The notes below the pieces were generated by a model that made no database searches, was not told where the DNA came from, and saw only the letters and a list, made by a program, of their open reading frames with translations. 64,000 nt of DNA from NCBI GenBank assembly GCA_946811695.1, contig OX328125.1, forward strand, positions 45,498,845-45,562,844, given 5' to 3'. The DNA is from Gonocerus acuteangulatus (taxonomy: Eukaryota > Arthropoda > Insecta > Hemiptera > Coreidae). Of the stretch, positions 34,707 through 47,210 are shown one piece after another. Both the position numbers and the translations under genes were made by a program. The stretch's first letter is position 1. Each line of letters starts with the position of its first letter.

Positions 34707-37519
34707 GGTAGCTGAACAAGTGAGCTAAAATTGTATGATTCAAGTAAACTTATTGAAAACTTTAGTATAATAGGACGGCATTTTTTATGCCATCTTCCTG
34801 TGTTGCTAAAAGCAAAAAAGAGGACATTTTGAATTTCTATACAAATATCTAACCACAGGAAAAACTAACGCTTGGATTAATGCTCATTATTGGTAGATAT
34901 TTTTGTATAAAATTCGTAAAGTTCTGCTGAGGATAAAAATGTGTTAAAACTGGAAAGGAGAGGATTTTTATTTCAATTTTTGACACTAACGTGTATAAAC
35001 ATCCCCCAAAACCGGGGGAAAACGGGTATATCATCTTAAAAATCACATCTTTTTGATGATTTCATGTAGGACTCCTGGGATTTTCTGCTACAAAATCTCT
35101 TCAAATGGTTTATGTAGGCTTATTTCTTCTTGGAAATAGGCAGTTTTGAAGCATAAGGACGAGGGAAGTAAAATTTGCCTTGACGGAAGCGTGTCAGGAG
35201 CTGGTGTATGGGTGACTCGGTGGGGATTTCTCTCAGTTTCATTTCTTGTGATTCCTGTTGCATGGTAAAGGGGTTGGGATCATCAGATAGCTGGTGAAAG
35301 GAACCGTTCTAGCTTTTGTTCTCATATCCGGAAAACCATGACCACCGAGTCCCAATATGTTCTTACCATGGACAATGTGGAGCAAGAACACCGTGAGTAA
35401 ACATTGTGAGATGTGTACTCACGGTATAGAATAATGATTGATTTAGGGGATGATGGTCGGAGCAGTGGACTTCGGTGAAGCGAAGACTGATAGTCACCGG
35501 GTTCTTTTCTTGCTGCGCTTGTATTACATTTTACTATATTCGGGTGGATATGATAAAACGAGATAATTTCAATTAATACAGAATAAACGATGAATAGTTT
35601 TTTTTTCGGGGTATTTCATAGTTGCATCTTCAAATATTTTTCGATTCTAATATTCCCCCCTCTAATATTGTACCCATACGTGCATACTACATTTCAAATG
35701 TCTCAGGACCTGTTAGATATTTACAGAAAATGCAAACGAAGTTGTAGCACCCATCGAGATGTTTCGTATGTGTAAGTTATAAATCCCAGAAATCGAGTTT
35801 CAAAGGGACCCTCACACTGACAAAAAGTTTGTACAAAAATTTGAAGATGTGGGTTTCGTACAAAAGTATTGCGAGTTTGAGGAGAAATATTGTGCCAAAA
35901 AGGGATATTCAACATGTTTGGGGCTTCAAAAGTTTTCTGAGTTACGTACCTCTGACTGAGGTAAGTTGGACGACTTTGATCCGACTCCTCCTCCTTCGAG
36001 TCGTCCCACTCAATGTTCCGAATCGTCCAACTAGACTTCCAACAATCCGACACGCCCATTCACGATCCGACTTGAGGTTAAACTTCGGAAATTGGACCAT
36101 AAGTCGTGAATAACCTGCTTTAGGGTTTTGATTAAACTCGACCAAATTATAAATTTTTCCTCCTGGCTATAAATTGTTGATTTCTCACAACGAAACTATA
36201 CAAATCGTATAAATTGACGTGAGAAAGATGTGTTCTGAAAATCCCTAAAGCCTGGTTGAACGAATATAAGTTTATGATTATTTTTAGAGAGTTGCAAAGA
36301 CAACATTCTGAGGTTTCTATGAATTTTCCTGATTGGATTTCACATTTAGTAGGGGGTGGGGGATAAAGGTGTTATAATTACATTTTACATTCTGATAGCA
36401 TTTCTCCTTAGCCTACTCTTGTCCAAAAGGAAGGAATGGTCGGTTATAAGGTACGACGGTTCAGTAAGTCATTGAGGACTATGAGGTTTTTCGTCCCAAA
36501 CCTTTGAAAGGATGAACCATTCAGCAGGGCCATAGGAATGGATCTGAGATAGGGATTTTGGAGAGGAGAGATGATGGGGTCTGAAGGAATGGTGGAGGGT
36601 AGTGGATTGGAGGTCAGAAAGATCCGGCTCACTACCGGAACTATAGAACCACCAACCTTAGCCTCGCCACCTGCTATTTACTATCTCTTCTTTTTTATCA
36701 TCCTCGCTTATGATTTGCCTCTTTTATTCTGACGTTTATAAAATATATGCCAATGTAGAGCTTTTCTTAATCTGAATCTTTTCAGACCTAAACTGTGCAC
36801 ATTGTTAATTAATTCGAACACATTTTTCTTACCAATCTTTACGCAATGAAGTATTATTTATGAGCTTATAAGCGGAAAATTGAATTAGTAATACATTCTT
36901 TTATTCAGAGATCCGTTTACTATTAAATAAAATTTCAAATATTAATGGAATAGTGGTTATTTTTATGAAAAGCAGTTTTACTGAGTTTCGATATAATACA
37001 ACAGAAATTACAAGTATGAACAAATTAGGAATTTAGGTCCGGGGTAAACCAGACTTTTCAGATGGACCTATTTAGTTTATTTTTACAAGACATGTTTCTC
37101 CGCAAATGACCACGAAGATTACCAAGTTTCGTTGCAGTTTAACAAACATTACAGCCCTTGTAGGCAAATTAGTAATTTAAGTCCAGAGTAAACTTCCCCT
37201 CCGGGTGGACAGATTTTGGTGGTTGACGAACCTTTTCAGTCGTGTGCTTGTTGAATGCTATATATATATTAACTTTCGTGGCGAAAAAAACAAAACGACG
37301 AGTATTGTATTAACAGACACACACATATATAAATGTATATATATATAAATAAATTTAACGGAAGTTATTTTCGGTACCTCGTAGATACGATCGATTAAGA
37401 TTTGAAGACATTTTTCAAAAATTCTTTCCTTTCTCAGGATAGTGCTAATACAAATTCAAATATTAATCGAACAGTGTTTATTTTTATGAAAAGCAGTTAC
37501 ACTTTTTGACTCTATAAAA
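34707..37519. other. No gene established; two weak exon candidates
   Basis: (1) 35338-35393: ATG in AAACCATGACC, frame MTTESQYVLTMDNVEQEH running into a good donor (ACACC/GTGAGTAA). (2) 35783-35959: 58 codons with residues KFVQKFEDVGFVQKYCEFEE and KYCAKKGYS, followed two bases after its stop by GAG/GTAAGT. Neither is recognised. 35960-36110 is rich in CGACT/AGTCG words. The rest is AT-rich. Confidence 0.35.
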
Positions 37520-38173
37520 ATGTCTTCAAGGACTTTTGCTAGGCACTTGGACAGAAGAAGCAATGCCCTGAGTCTAGAAAATGGATCTGATTTACCCTAT
37601 GCACAAAAAAGAAGATCTATCAGGGAATATCTCCTGCCAAATGCTTACAAAATATTGCCCGGAATAAACCATGGGCGTTTCATTTCAATTGAGGGGCGAG
37701 TTATCGGACCGTGTCAAAGTGGATTTCGAAAGAGAAAGTCTACTACTGATCAGGTCTTAACTCTTCGCCAGCTATTCGAAAAAACACAGAATATACTATT
37801 ACCTGGTCATTGACTTCTAAAGCACGTATAATAGCGTTGACAGCGGCTCATTAAATTAATTAATTAAATATCCTGATAAATTATTTCGGATGTGTTAGGC
37901 AGCAATGGAAGGAATTGAGTGCATGGTCAGAGACAATCCTTTATTTTGTGGGAGGGGTCTAAGGCAAGATGATGCTACTTAACTTCACCCTTGAAAAACA
38001 GTTACGGCATTTGGACATTCAAACAAGAAGGGATATCATTAATAGGACTGCCCTGCTCATATGGTTTTCAAATGCCCTGGTTATAGTCGGGAGGATCTGT
38101 ACAGACGTGCAGGAAGCTTTCCAAGCATTGGCCGAAGCTTCAAGCCGGTTGAGCTTGGAAATTAAGGTTCCTA
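37520..38173 (+). pseudogene. LINE reverse transcriptase relic, motif C destroyed
   Basis: SGFRKRKSTTDQVLTLRQLF (conserved 'GFRxGxSTTDQIFTLRQ'), then YLVIDF-stop-STYNSVDS (motif A), GLRQDDATLNFTLEKQLRHL (motif B, 'GLRQGD') and, where FADDIDIIGR is expected, WFSNALVIVGR, so both catalytic Asp are lost. It continues EAFQALAEASSRLSLEI. Clade is likely RTE- or I-related; not resolved. Frameshifts and stops throughout. Confidence 0.8.
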
Positions 38174-39084
38174 GTAAACGTGAGTTTTGTTATATTGCAA
38201 CGAAATTCGCCATATTACAACTGAAACTAATGATGATAATAATAAAACAGCATCCGACTCTTCGCCCGCACAGCACCTCTGCCTAAAGAGACCAAATTTG
38301 CAGAGTCCGCAAATCCCTATTTCCCTAGGTCTAATCGCCTAATTATTTAATTTAAATTTTAACTATTTAACCTTAAGGAAGAATTAAAGGAACAATACAC
38401 AACATGGGAATAACTTCTTTTTTTTTTTTCTTATTTAACTAGAAACACAAAACAACAAGCAAATTCCTCATTCAAGAGCTGAACCTCCTGCTTTAGATAT
38501 CTTGTCCACTTCTGACTTATTTTTATTAGGCCCGATACAATAAGGAAACATTTTTTCTATGTTATATATAATTGAACATACTAGTTACCCCTTAAGGCTA
38601 GTGAGAGTATAATTGAATTGAGTAATTGTTGCCTTGTCTGAGGATCACTATGCTTCGCAACGCCATTCTCTTACTAGGGCTGGTTGCCAAAAGTATCAAC
38701 ATATACGTGATGGTCTTGCTAGAGCTCCTTTCTCTATGGTGCCTCTAAGTGTTCATCCTGCAACGACCCTAATTTATGAAGGCTCTCGACTTAACATGTT
38801 TCAGTCAGATTAAGAATAATATAGAAAAAGTCAGACTTGCTGCAACTGCGTCTTTGGCAGCTAGTCAGATATTCGTGCAGTAGGTGCTCTGTGATTGTGT
38901 TTTGACGACTTATCTCATTTGGGATGTTTGGCAGTAGGACGCTTCGAGCAGGCGAGTGAATGTCCACATGCAGACTGTGGCTAAGTTTTAGCATAAATAT
39001 GCTTTAGCGATGACTAAATTGAAAAAAAAGTGTCCGCTGACGTTCGCGCATGCGCGGTGGCAATGTACGAAAAGAAGATTATAC
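38174..39084. other. No gene recognised
   Basis: AT-rich. A short GC-richer patch (38790-39060) shows no family signature. Confidence 0.4.
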
Positions 39085-39271
39085 GTTTTTTTTTTCTTTT
39101 TTCTTTACGGCGCATCGACGTCTACGCCATTAGCCCCGCCATCCACGGTGAAGCGCGGAATTTTCCCAACGAGCCGTGAGATGACAAAATTCCTGCTGCT
39201 GGTGGGAATCGAACCCACCATTTCCCTCATATGAATCTAAAGCGTTAGACACTCGACCACGGGGAGACCCC
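39085..39271 (-). mobile_element. SINE-A, full length
   Basis: T-rich run, TTTACGGCGCATCGACGTCT, GCCATTAGCCCCGCCATCCA, GGGAATCGAACCCACCATTT (B box) and CTCGACCACGGGGAGACCCC (A box and 5' end). Confidence 0.9.
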
Positions 39272-40444
39272 ACTGTATGTTATACAGTACATTACATAGG
39301 TTTGTCGGGTGGACCTAAAGCATATTTATGTTCCTGAATTTGAGCAGAAGGCTCTAAACGAGATTTCTTTTCTTTTCTTTTTTCCTACGTTTATCAGCAG
39401 ACTATCCGTGCCATTAATAATTTTTACTGGCTTGTTTTTGGACAGCATTAATATTTCAAGAAAGTCAATAACTTTTTTTGAATGAATTTTTTCTACCTTT
39501 TTTTCTCTATTTGACCTTCAAATGATATTGAATCTGATGTGATGAAGATTAACCAATCCGCTCATTGTAATCAGCGCCCCCAAAAATCCTTCAAAGACCA
39601 TACCGTTCCGAGTGTTTTTTTTTTCCGATCAAATGTTGACCTGTGTTATTATTGTGTATAAACTTTCTTAGAGCCTTTCAAGCGGCGATTGTAGAAGACT
39701 ACGGGACTTAAGACGGCGTTGTACAAAGCTGCTTAACGGTACCGCTATGTAGTATAATAGTGTTGAATCCAATGTAATTATTCGCCACTGTTAGACATGC
39801 TTGCTACAATGTAGAGGCGAGGTTATTGTTTTAGCAGCCCCCGCTTAGCTTCAACCATCAGGGCGTACTCTAGGTCACAATATTATAGTACATCACCAAA
39901 AGGCATTTTTCCTTCATAAAATGCATAATGTCTTGATGAAATTTATATTTCTTTCTTGATTTTCTTTACTAGTCAAATTTGCTTAAATGATCTTCTTAAA
40001 AGGGCACAAATTAGTACTGAGATCATTTGAATAGGTTCAAAATTTTCCTTTTATGCACTCCAAAAATTATATTATGGTTATATAATTAAAGAGAATATCA
40101 ATCAATATTCGCTATTCTAGTTCTGGAAAGGACTTGATAAAAAAACCTTGAAATGTATATAGATTCTGCGGATACCGTCGTAAAAAAAGTGCGACTAAAA
40201 GAAACATAATCACCTCAGCATGAAACGTGCTAAGGTGTTTGTATGTATATATGTATTTTGTTTTTCATAATTTCATTTGGAAGGTTTGGAAAACTTATTT
40301 TTTTTTTCTCGAACGCTGTTGGTGAAATCACTCCTGCTCAAATTAATTACTGTATGGTATCCGGAAATTTATTTAAAATCAGACCATTTTTGTTGACGTT
40401 TTGTATGAACTGAAAAATAGTTTAACTATTACACACACACACAA
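39272..40444. other. No gene recognised
   Basis: AT-rich DNA with TTTTC-rich patches; no coding signal. (CA)n of about 14 bp at 40430. Confidence 0.4.
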
Positions 40445-40837
40445 AACTTCGGGAATCAATGCAGGATGAAAAAAGAAAGAAAAAAAAGTCCTTTGGCATT
40501 TTTCTCGTTTTTGCTTCGCTTCCGAGAAAAACGCAAAAAACTAAAACACAATTGTGATAATGCCTATATAAAAATCACTACAAGTGTATGTTTTATCTTT
40601 CACCCCCTCCACTCACCCTCCCAGCCCCATCCCACCTTCTTTAATCTCCGTCCCCCCACCCCAAAATATAGGAGTCTCTGATTTTGAGTGGAATAATGAA
40701 ATAATAGGTCTCCATTTTTTGACCGCGCGACTTGACGCAGCTTCTACCCACGCATTCCTCGATAATAAAGTGTCGTTGTTCTTGGAGGAAGTACTTTTGT
40801 CACAAAGATTGGGAAGCTGGGTCTTAGTCTAGCCCAC

Positions 40838-41146
40838 TACGAGAGGGCCGTCCAAAATTGGTTGGACACTAACTATCCATGGCATTGGTTAGGACCTGGT
40901 GGGCCGGTATCTTGTCCGGCTCGATCTTCAGACCTCATGCTCTTGGATTTCTTCACATGGGGACACATTAAAGATTTGGTCTACAGGGAGCCCATTGGCA
41001 CAAGAGAGCACCTCATCCATCGCATCAGATGGGCCTAGGAACAGATTACAGAAGAGCAATGCACAAATGCCAAACACTGTGTCAATGTGCGTTGTAATAC
41101 CTGTATTGCTGGAAGGGGCCAAACCTTTGAACAGTTTTTAATTTGA
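40838..41146 (+). pseudogene. Tc1/mariner-like transposase, C-terminal part
   Basis: Frame: HYERAVQNWLDTNYPWHWLG, GGPVSCPARSSDLMLLDFFT, WGHIKDLVYREPIGTREHLI, then TAG at about 41036, then further homologous sequence to FEQFLI and the stop. The WPARSPDLTPLDFFLWGHLK block is the hallmark of this insect transposase type. The N-terminal DNA-binding part and first catalytic residues are not recognisable. Confidence 0.85.
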
Positions 41147-41439
41147 TTGTTAGGAATTATTTGAAGAAGAAATTATTATTTTAAATTTATGTATGTGTCC
41201 AGTGTCAAATGTTAAACTGTTTTAAGAATTGAAAATTTAATTTTATTAAGAATTGAAAGATTTTTTTTTGTTTTGTGTTTTATGACTTTCCATCGGAGAA
41301 AAGTAGCTATTTTAAATTATGTTGAACTTGTAGCTTTACATTCCGTCATTTAATTTTTTTGAACAAGAAGATTTTTTTGGGGGGGGGGGGAGTGGTGGGA
41401 GGGTAGAGGGGGTAGAAGATAAAACATATACTTTTAATG

Positions 41440-41736
41440 TAAGGTAGGGATTGTCGGGGTTCGGTCACTGCTACTTAATAAAACTACATTTTATCATAAA
41501 AATGGTTTTATTGTGCCGACGTTTCGGCTTGAACTTCAAGCCTTCAACAGGGCTGTAAAAAACAAGTAGGACGGATGTAATACTGAAATATACATATATA
41601 TATATATATATGCCTACATACACAAATACACATACATATATACATACATACATATATGGAAAAAGACCAAAAACATAAAATACTAGAACATAATATATAG
41701 AAGAACAATGTGCTCTAGAAGAACGATCTCCTCTCA
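41440..41736 (-). mobile_element. Small Penelope-like/retrozyme-like element, 14-bp target duplication
   Basis: A 297-bp insertion between perfect direct repeats ATATACTTTTAATG (41426-41439 and 41737-41750), inside the right arm of a DNA transposon. Ends: TAAGGTAGGGATTGTCGGGG and GATCTCCTCTCA. The hammerhead-like motif (41507-41560, minus) has CTGTTGA in place of CTGATGA, changing the invariant A6, so this copy should not cleave. No ORF. Confidence 0.85.
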
Positions 41737-41923
41737 ATATACTTTTAATGATTTTTATACAGGCATTATGCAAGAATGCCTTTCCTCAATTGTGTTGTAG
41801 TTTTTTTTTCGTTTTTCAGAAACGGAGCAAAAACGAGAAAAACGCTAAAGGACTTTTTTCCTTTCTTTTTTCATGCTGCATCGACTCCCGAAGTTTTGCC
41901 GTTTATTTTGGGGACACCCTGTA

Positions 41924-43005
41924 CATACATACACACTAATACATTTCATACATACATATTTCAATTTCAACGACTGGTTAGTTCTGAAACACCGCCATTT
42001 TGCCAGTGCTCAAAATTACTTCATCGGAAATTTAGGCTCATATAGGAAAGAATGAAACAGAAATCTATACTCTTCTATGTACTTCTTTCTCATTTTTGAT
42101 CGGCTACGTTGATACGCTCAAAATAGTTTCGCCGGGTAGATTTTGCCATGGAAAAAACTCCAGTAATTGATTCTATTCTTTTAGATAAACTTGGACTGCA
42201 CAGAACCTACGTCTGAACTTCTTATAGTGTCTTTGATCAAGACACTCTAAGATTATATGATTCAGTGTGCACTAAAAGCGTAGAATAGTGCACAGTGTTT
42301 TGCAGATGAGTGCTGCCTTACGGGTGTCCAGTATGCACATTGGAAAGGCGGCCACGTATTTTCATCTCATGAGTGTGCTCCAATTTGTCTTCCAAGTGAT
42401 ACATAAACTCCCACTCTAGAAGTTTCTATTAGTGCTTTTGGGCAGCCTTAATGTGCGTTTAGAAATTTCTTTCGATGCTTTGTCCATGGATCTCACTCGC
42501 GACTGTAGCCATCCCTCTTCTCCCCAACCATACCGGAGGTGGGAGGGAGGATGACAGGTCCGGTGCTACATCAGGCCGGATGTAGATGAGAGTGGAAGAG
42601 GACCTTGACTCTGAAGAGGATTGGAGCGAGAGGGAGAAAGCGGCAGGGACTTTCTCTCTTTTCTTGAGCCCTCGATGTCTCCCGGATACGCCTACGCTCC
42701 CACGAAGAAGTAGCTAAGGTCCCTCAATGCTCTACCATCTGCCCTTCTCCTGGGTCAGGTCGATATAACATGAAGTAAACTGTTGTGTTCTAGAGTAGTG
42801 CCCTTTTCAATAGCACATGGAAAGACTTTTGCATGGATGAAACCAATTGTGAACATTTTTATGTGTGGAAAGGGGCTAATTGAAACATTGCTTTTATAGT
42901 GACTAACGTAGGTAGCCAAGGATTCTTCCTTATAATCCTATGGGGTTGAGGACTCTCTAATTGGTAAATAGTTTAACTTCTCTATGCAGAAGCTTACCTT
43001 GAAAT
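41924..43005. other. No gene recognised; GC-rich patch
   Basis: 42480-42780 is distinctly GC-richer (GGTGGGAGGGAGGATGACAG, CCTTGACTCTGAAGAGGATT) with no long open frame; possibly a degenerate LINE, not identifiable. Confidence 0.4.
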
Positions 43006-43690
43006 AGCTGCATCTTATATCAAACATAGACCTTCAATGATGACTGCATCTAATTTCGGAGACACCCGCAGTGATAATTGCAACTTATACCGGCGGCACC
43101 TGCTATAATAAATACATATTTTACCAAAGACACACTTGCCAAGCTAGCTGCATCTTATACCAAACGTAGACCCACGATGATGACTGCATCTCATTTCGAA
43201 GACACCCGCAATGATATTTGCAACTTATACCGGAGGCACCTGCTATAGTAAGTTACTATTGCAGGTGCCGCCGGTATAAGTTGCAATTAGCACTGCGGGT
43301 GTCTTCGAAATGAGATGCAGTCATCTTTGTAGTTACTATAAGTAATACATATTTTACCAAAGACACACTTGCCAAGCTAGCTGCATCATATACCAAACAT
43401 AGACCTTCAATGATGACTATTCCATGGGGGTATGTTAATGTGAATGCTTCAATGACTACCCTCAATGATGACTGCATCTCATTTCGAAGACACCCGCAAT
43501 GATATTTGCAACTTATACCGGCGGCACTTGCTATAGTAACTGCATATTTTACCAAAGACACACTTGCCAAGCTAGCTGCATCTTATACCAAACACAGACC
43601 TTCAATGATAACTGCATCTCATTTCGAAGACACCCGCAATGATAATTGCAACTTTTACCGGAGACGTCTGAAATACTAACGACACATTTT
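43006..43690. repeat. Scrambled tandem repeat, unit about 140 bp
   Basis: Units start AGCTGCATCTTATACCAAAC at 43006, 43146, 43379 and 43574. Each holds GATGACTGCATCTCATTTCG, AAGACACCCGCAATGATA, CAACTTATACCGGCGGCACC and ACCAAAGACACACTTGCC. A partial unit at 43256-43325 is inverted (GCAGGTGCCGCCGGTATAAG), and the third unit has an internal duplication. Looks like a small satellite-like array rearranged by fold-back. Confidence 0.85.
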
Positions 43691-43861
43691 AAAAAGAAAC
43701 TATATCGACGCTCACACTTTACTTTACCCTAGCATTCCCCTGCGGTTTTACCCCCATAGAATGTGGGGAAATTGGCCATTGACTTAATACAATATACAAA
43801 CAGAACCAATTGCTACTTACGCTTATAACAACATTATTACCTCCATCATTCGAGAAATACC

Positions 43862-44212
43862 TGACGTACGATACATATAGACGGACAAAAACACAAACTA
43901 GGACAGGTCCAGCCGCTATAGTAAAATACGTCGTTCATGAAATTAGGCTATTTGACCACACTTCAGTATATTCCACTGAACTCCTTGCCATTCTTTTCGC
44001 ACTGACCAACATTCAACACTCAACTACTAACAGATTACAGTTTGCACGGACTCAATGAGTTATTTACTTTCCACGGGAAACATATATACTGTACTAATCC
44101 TCTCTTCATCAATATTCTAACTACATTACTTCAACTAAAAAGTCAAAACAAACATATCAAGATTTTCTGGCTACCTAGTTACGTCGTGATCCGACAAATA
44201 TTAATAATAATA
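43862..44212 (+). pseudogene. LINE RNase H domain relic
   Basis: RTKTQTRTGPAAIVKYVV, RLFDHTSVYSTELLAILFAL (the Glu of the RNase H core), then after a frameshift TDSMSYLLS (catalytic Asp region), and after a second shift KHIKIFWLPSYV. The order matches the RNase H domain of I/R1/LOA-type LINEs. The first catalytic segment (TDGS) is altered. Confidence 0.8.
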
Positions 44213-44464
44213 AATATAAGTAAAAGAATGAGAGTACTCGGTTAATGGTGTGAATAAATAATGCAATCATGATATTGAGAATATATGATAGGAGACATTA
44301 ACCTAACGACATGCATTGTAAGCTTGCGAGTGAATTAAAGTTCTATTAAGGATCTTTTTTGGCAAATACCCAATCTTATTTTTGAATTGTTTCGAACCAA
44401 GTTCTGGTATAGCGAAATTGAGAATTTGGTTTAGCAGTGAACGCCCTTTCTAAATAGACCGAAT

Positions 44465-44945
44465 TTGCTGGTTTTCTGGGTGCTTACAGGTAGTCCTTGA
44501 AGGACCTTGGGTCTCCGCCAACTGCATTCTCCAATCATCACGATTGACAACAAATCTGCTCCAACAGTGGATACCCATTCCCTTCAAATCTCTGTCGACA
44601 TCATCTCGCCATCGGAGTCGGGGTCTCCCTCATTTCCTGGTGCCAACTGGATTGCTATTGAGAAGCGTCTTAGGAATCCTCACTGGGCCCATCCTCTCGA
44701 CGTCCTCTAACCACCTTAATCGGTAAAGTTAAAAAAAAAAAACCGTGATGTCGGCTTCGCCATAGAGGTCTTTCAGCTCCTGGTTCTTTCGTATGTTCCA
44801 TACTTCCCCAACATTGACTTGGCCAGAAATTCGCCGAAGTAATTTTCTTTTCCAGACTCTCAGCTAGTTTTTACGTTTCTCTATTAGAGTCCGGGCTTCA
44901 CTTCCGTAAATTCATTTATTCTCAAACTCACAGCTAATGCACCAG
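44465..44945 (-). pseudogene. LINE C-terminal domain relic
   Basis: Minus strand: IYGSEARTL, LRVWKRKLLRRISGQVN, VWNIRKNQELKDLYGEADI, then after a poly-A tract and frameshift YRLRWLEDVERMGPVRIPKT, GRPRLRWRDDVDRDLKGM and NRDDWRMQLAETQ. This is the conserved tail of many endonuclease-RT LINE proteins (GRPRxRWxDxVxxDL). One in-frame stop in each part. Confidence 0.85.
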
Positions 44946-47144
44946 TCTAACATAAATTAAAGACTTGATTTTAATGTGAATAAAAAGGGCTGCTTGCATA
45001 ATTTTTCGTCTCCCTCTGAACATATTTAACAGGCAAGATACACATTCCCATCGAAGCAGAGCGGGCGTGGACGAAAAGAGTAGAACACTACAAAACGGCG
45101 TGAACATAGAAATTAGAAAATTAATTTCGGAATGTAAAAGGTCAGAAGGTCCATGAGGAGGTGATGAATATGTTCAGCGTTGCAGAATGGATGAAATGGT
45201 CACCATCCCGGAACACTTTAATTATGGGAGTTGGTCGGTAGCTGGAGATAGCCTCCGATCGAACTCAATACCTACCATAGGTCTCCTCGGCAAAATGTCC
45301 ACCTCAAAACTCATCGTCTAGCAGGAATAGCCAAACCTTTTACTACTTTCTAAAAATATTTATAGGTCATACATATTTCTGATCAATATTCAAGGCATAT
45401 TGGATTTAGGGGAACAGAATCCTTCCTCTCGCTATCCTCTAATGAAGTAGCTATTTTCGGAAAAAGTATCTTTTCCATGCCGTTTTCATATGATCCGTTC
45501 AACTGAATATATTACTGTGTGTAAGTTTATTTTAGACAACCTCATTAAATACATACCAAGCATATACCACCATCAATGTTAACGTGTTTCTCTTTCCAAA
45601 GACGAATGACAATAGAAATTGTGAGCATATAAATTTTATAAATATTTACGGCAAAAAGGTGGACAATTAAGAGGCGAAGATACCTTTTTGAGACGACGTT
45701 GTTTTATTATATAAAATGTTATAATGCACAAAGTTCTAAAGATATGTGAATAGGCTGACGCGAAAACTTAGACGTCTGCATTGAATGTAGGTGCGTTAAT
45801 ATGAACTATTTTTTTTTCTAATCCTACGTCTAATTTATTGAATAAAAAAAGACCTCCACACAGGAGCTGCATAACTAAGCACATTCCTCTTCCATGATGT
45901 AGTTGGTTTACGCCGTATTGCTGAAAAATGTGCTTAAAATACGCTATGTACATACCAAATAAACCTACATAACTAGTTTTGCTCCTTTATATTTACTATG
46001 AATAGCTGACTCAATTATTAACTTTTTATTTTATTTGGATTCGGAATAAATCCCCGAATTCTAATGGGCTGATGTTGTCTTCTTTATAACACTTGACGCT
46101 CATTATTTAGGAATTATACCCACTGAGTTCCGGAGCAAGGAAGTAAAAATTACAACCGGTACATTTTGGATATGTTTTGAAGGGAGTAAGTTGTTTATCA
46201 ACAGTAATTGATATAACTATTAAGTAATTGATATAACTATTGCCATAACTATTAAGGACTTTTGCATGTTTCAAGGCGTATAAAGTCATTCTCGTAAAAT
46301 AATAAAAGATCTGGCAAAAATCTAAACTTTTCAGGGCAGCTCTTTAACAAAGAAAACACGCTATTTTACGAGATACCAAGAACCCCACAACTTTGTAAGT
46401 AGAAAACGTTCTAGGCTAAGAAGGACTTCTTTACAGTATGCATGAATCAGTACATAATATAGTGCCCTTAAATAATTTTGCAAATTTCCCCACTTAGCTG
46501 TGACCATCGATAAATTAGGGCGACAAAACATTGAAAACGAAAAGAAACATCAGGAAGAAACATCAAGGAAGTTCTATGAATACGGAGTAAGAAGAACAAG
46601 AAAATTCTAAGGAAATAAAAAATAAATAAATTGTAAATTGACCTGCTATAAGTGGAAACCTAATTATATTTCTACAAGAACATACATAAAGTCACACTTA
46701 TACAATTTGCATAAAAAGAAAAATATTTTTAAGGAAGGACCTTCATGATTTTTGTTTTCTTTTAAACAATTAATTTAGACCTAAAAGAAATTCGTAACTG
46801 AGACGAATCAAGTACCATTGTTATAAGAAAAATCAAAATAGGACAATAGCATGAACACGTATTGGAATAGAAAATATAAAAAAAAGAAGAGTACAAAGGA
46901 AAAGCAATATGATTAAAACAAAACTAAATTTAAAAACAAAATTACTTTTTTATTACGACTTATTGTTTTAGGCGTAACATGGTGAATGTGAAAATTTAAA
47001 TTCATTTGAAATCACAGGTAAAAAAATATCTAGAGGGTATTTATTGTATTAATGTAATTTATTTATTTTAATTTTAACGTACATTTATTAATAACATAGA
47101 TTTTTTGGACGGGTTATCCATGTTTTAAGATTAGAACGCGTACT

Positions 47145-47210
<66 letters not shown>

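Larger units (their letters stand above)
40445..41923 (+). mobile_element. Tc1/mariner-superfamily transposon relic with long inverted repeats
   Basis: Left arm 40445-40640 (AAAACTTCGGGAATCAATGC, AAAGTCCTTTGGCATTTTTC, TCACTACAAGTGTATGTTTT) against its complement in 41380-41439 plus 41737-41900. The right terminus is GGGACACCCTGTA, i.e. TACAGGGTGTCCC outward; the left terminus has been replaced by a CA repeat. It carries a decayed transposase and, in the right arm, a Penelope-like insertion (41440-41736). Confidence 0.8.

Noticed and set aside
43006..43690. CRISPR-like array
   Set aside because: Unit of about 140 bp without unique spacers, one unit inverted, animal genome; a degenerate tandem repeat.
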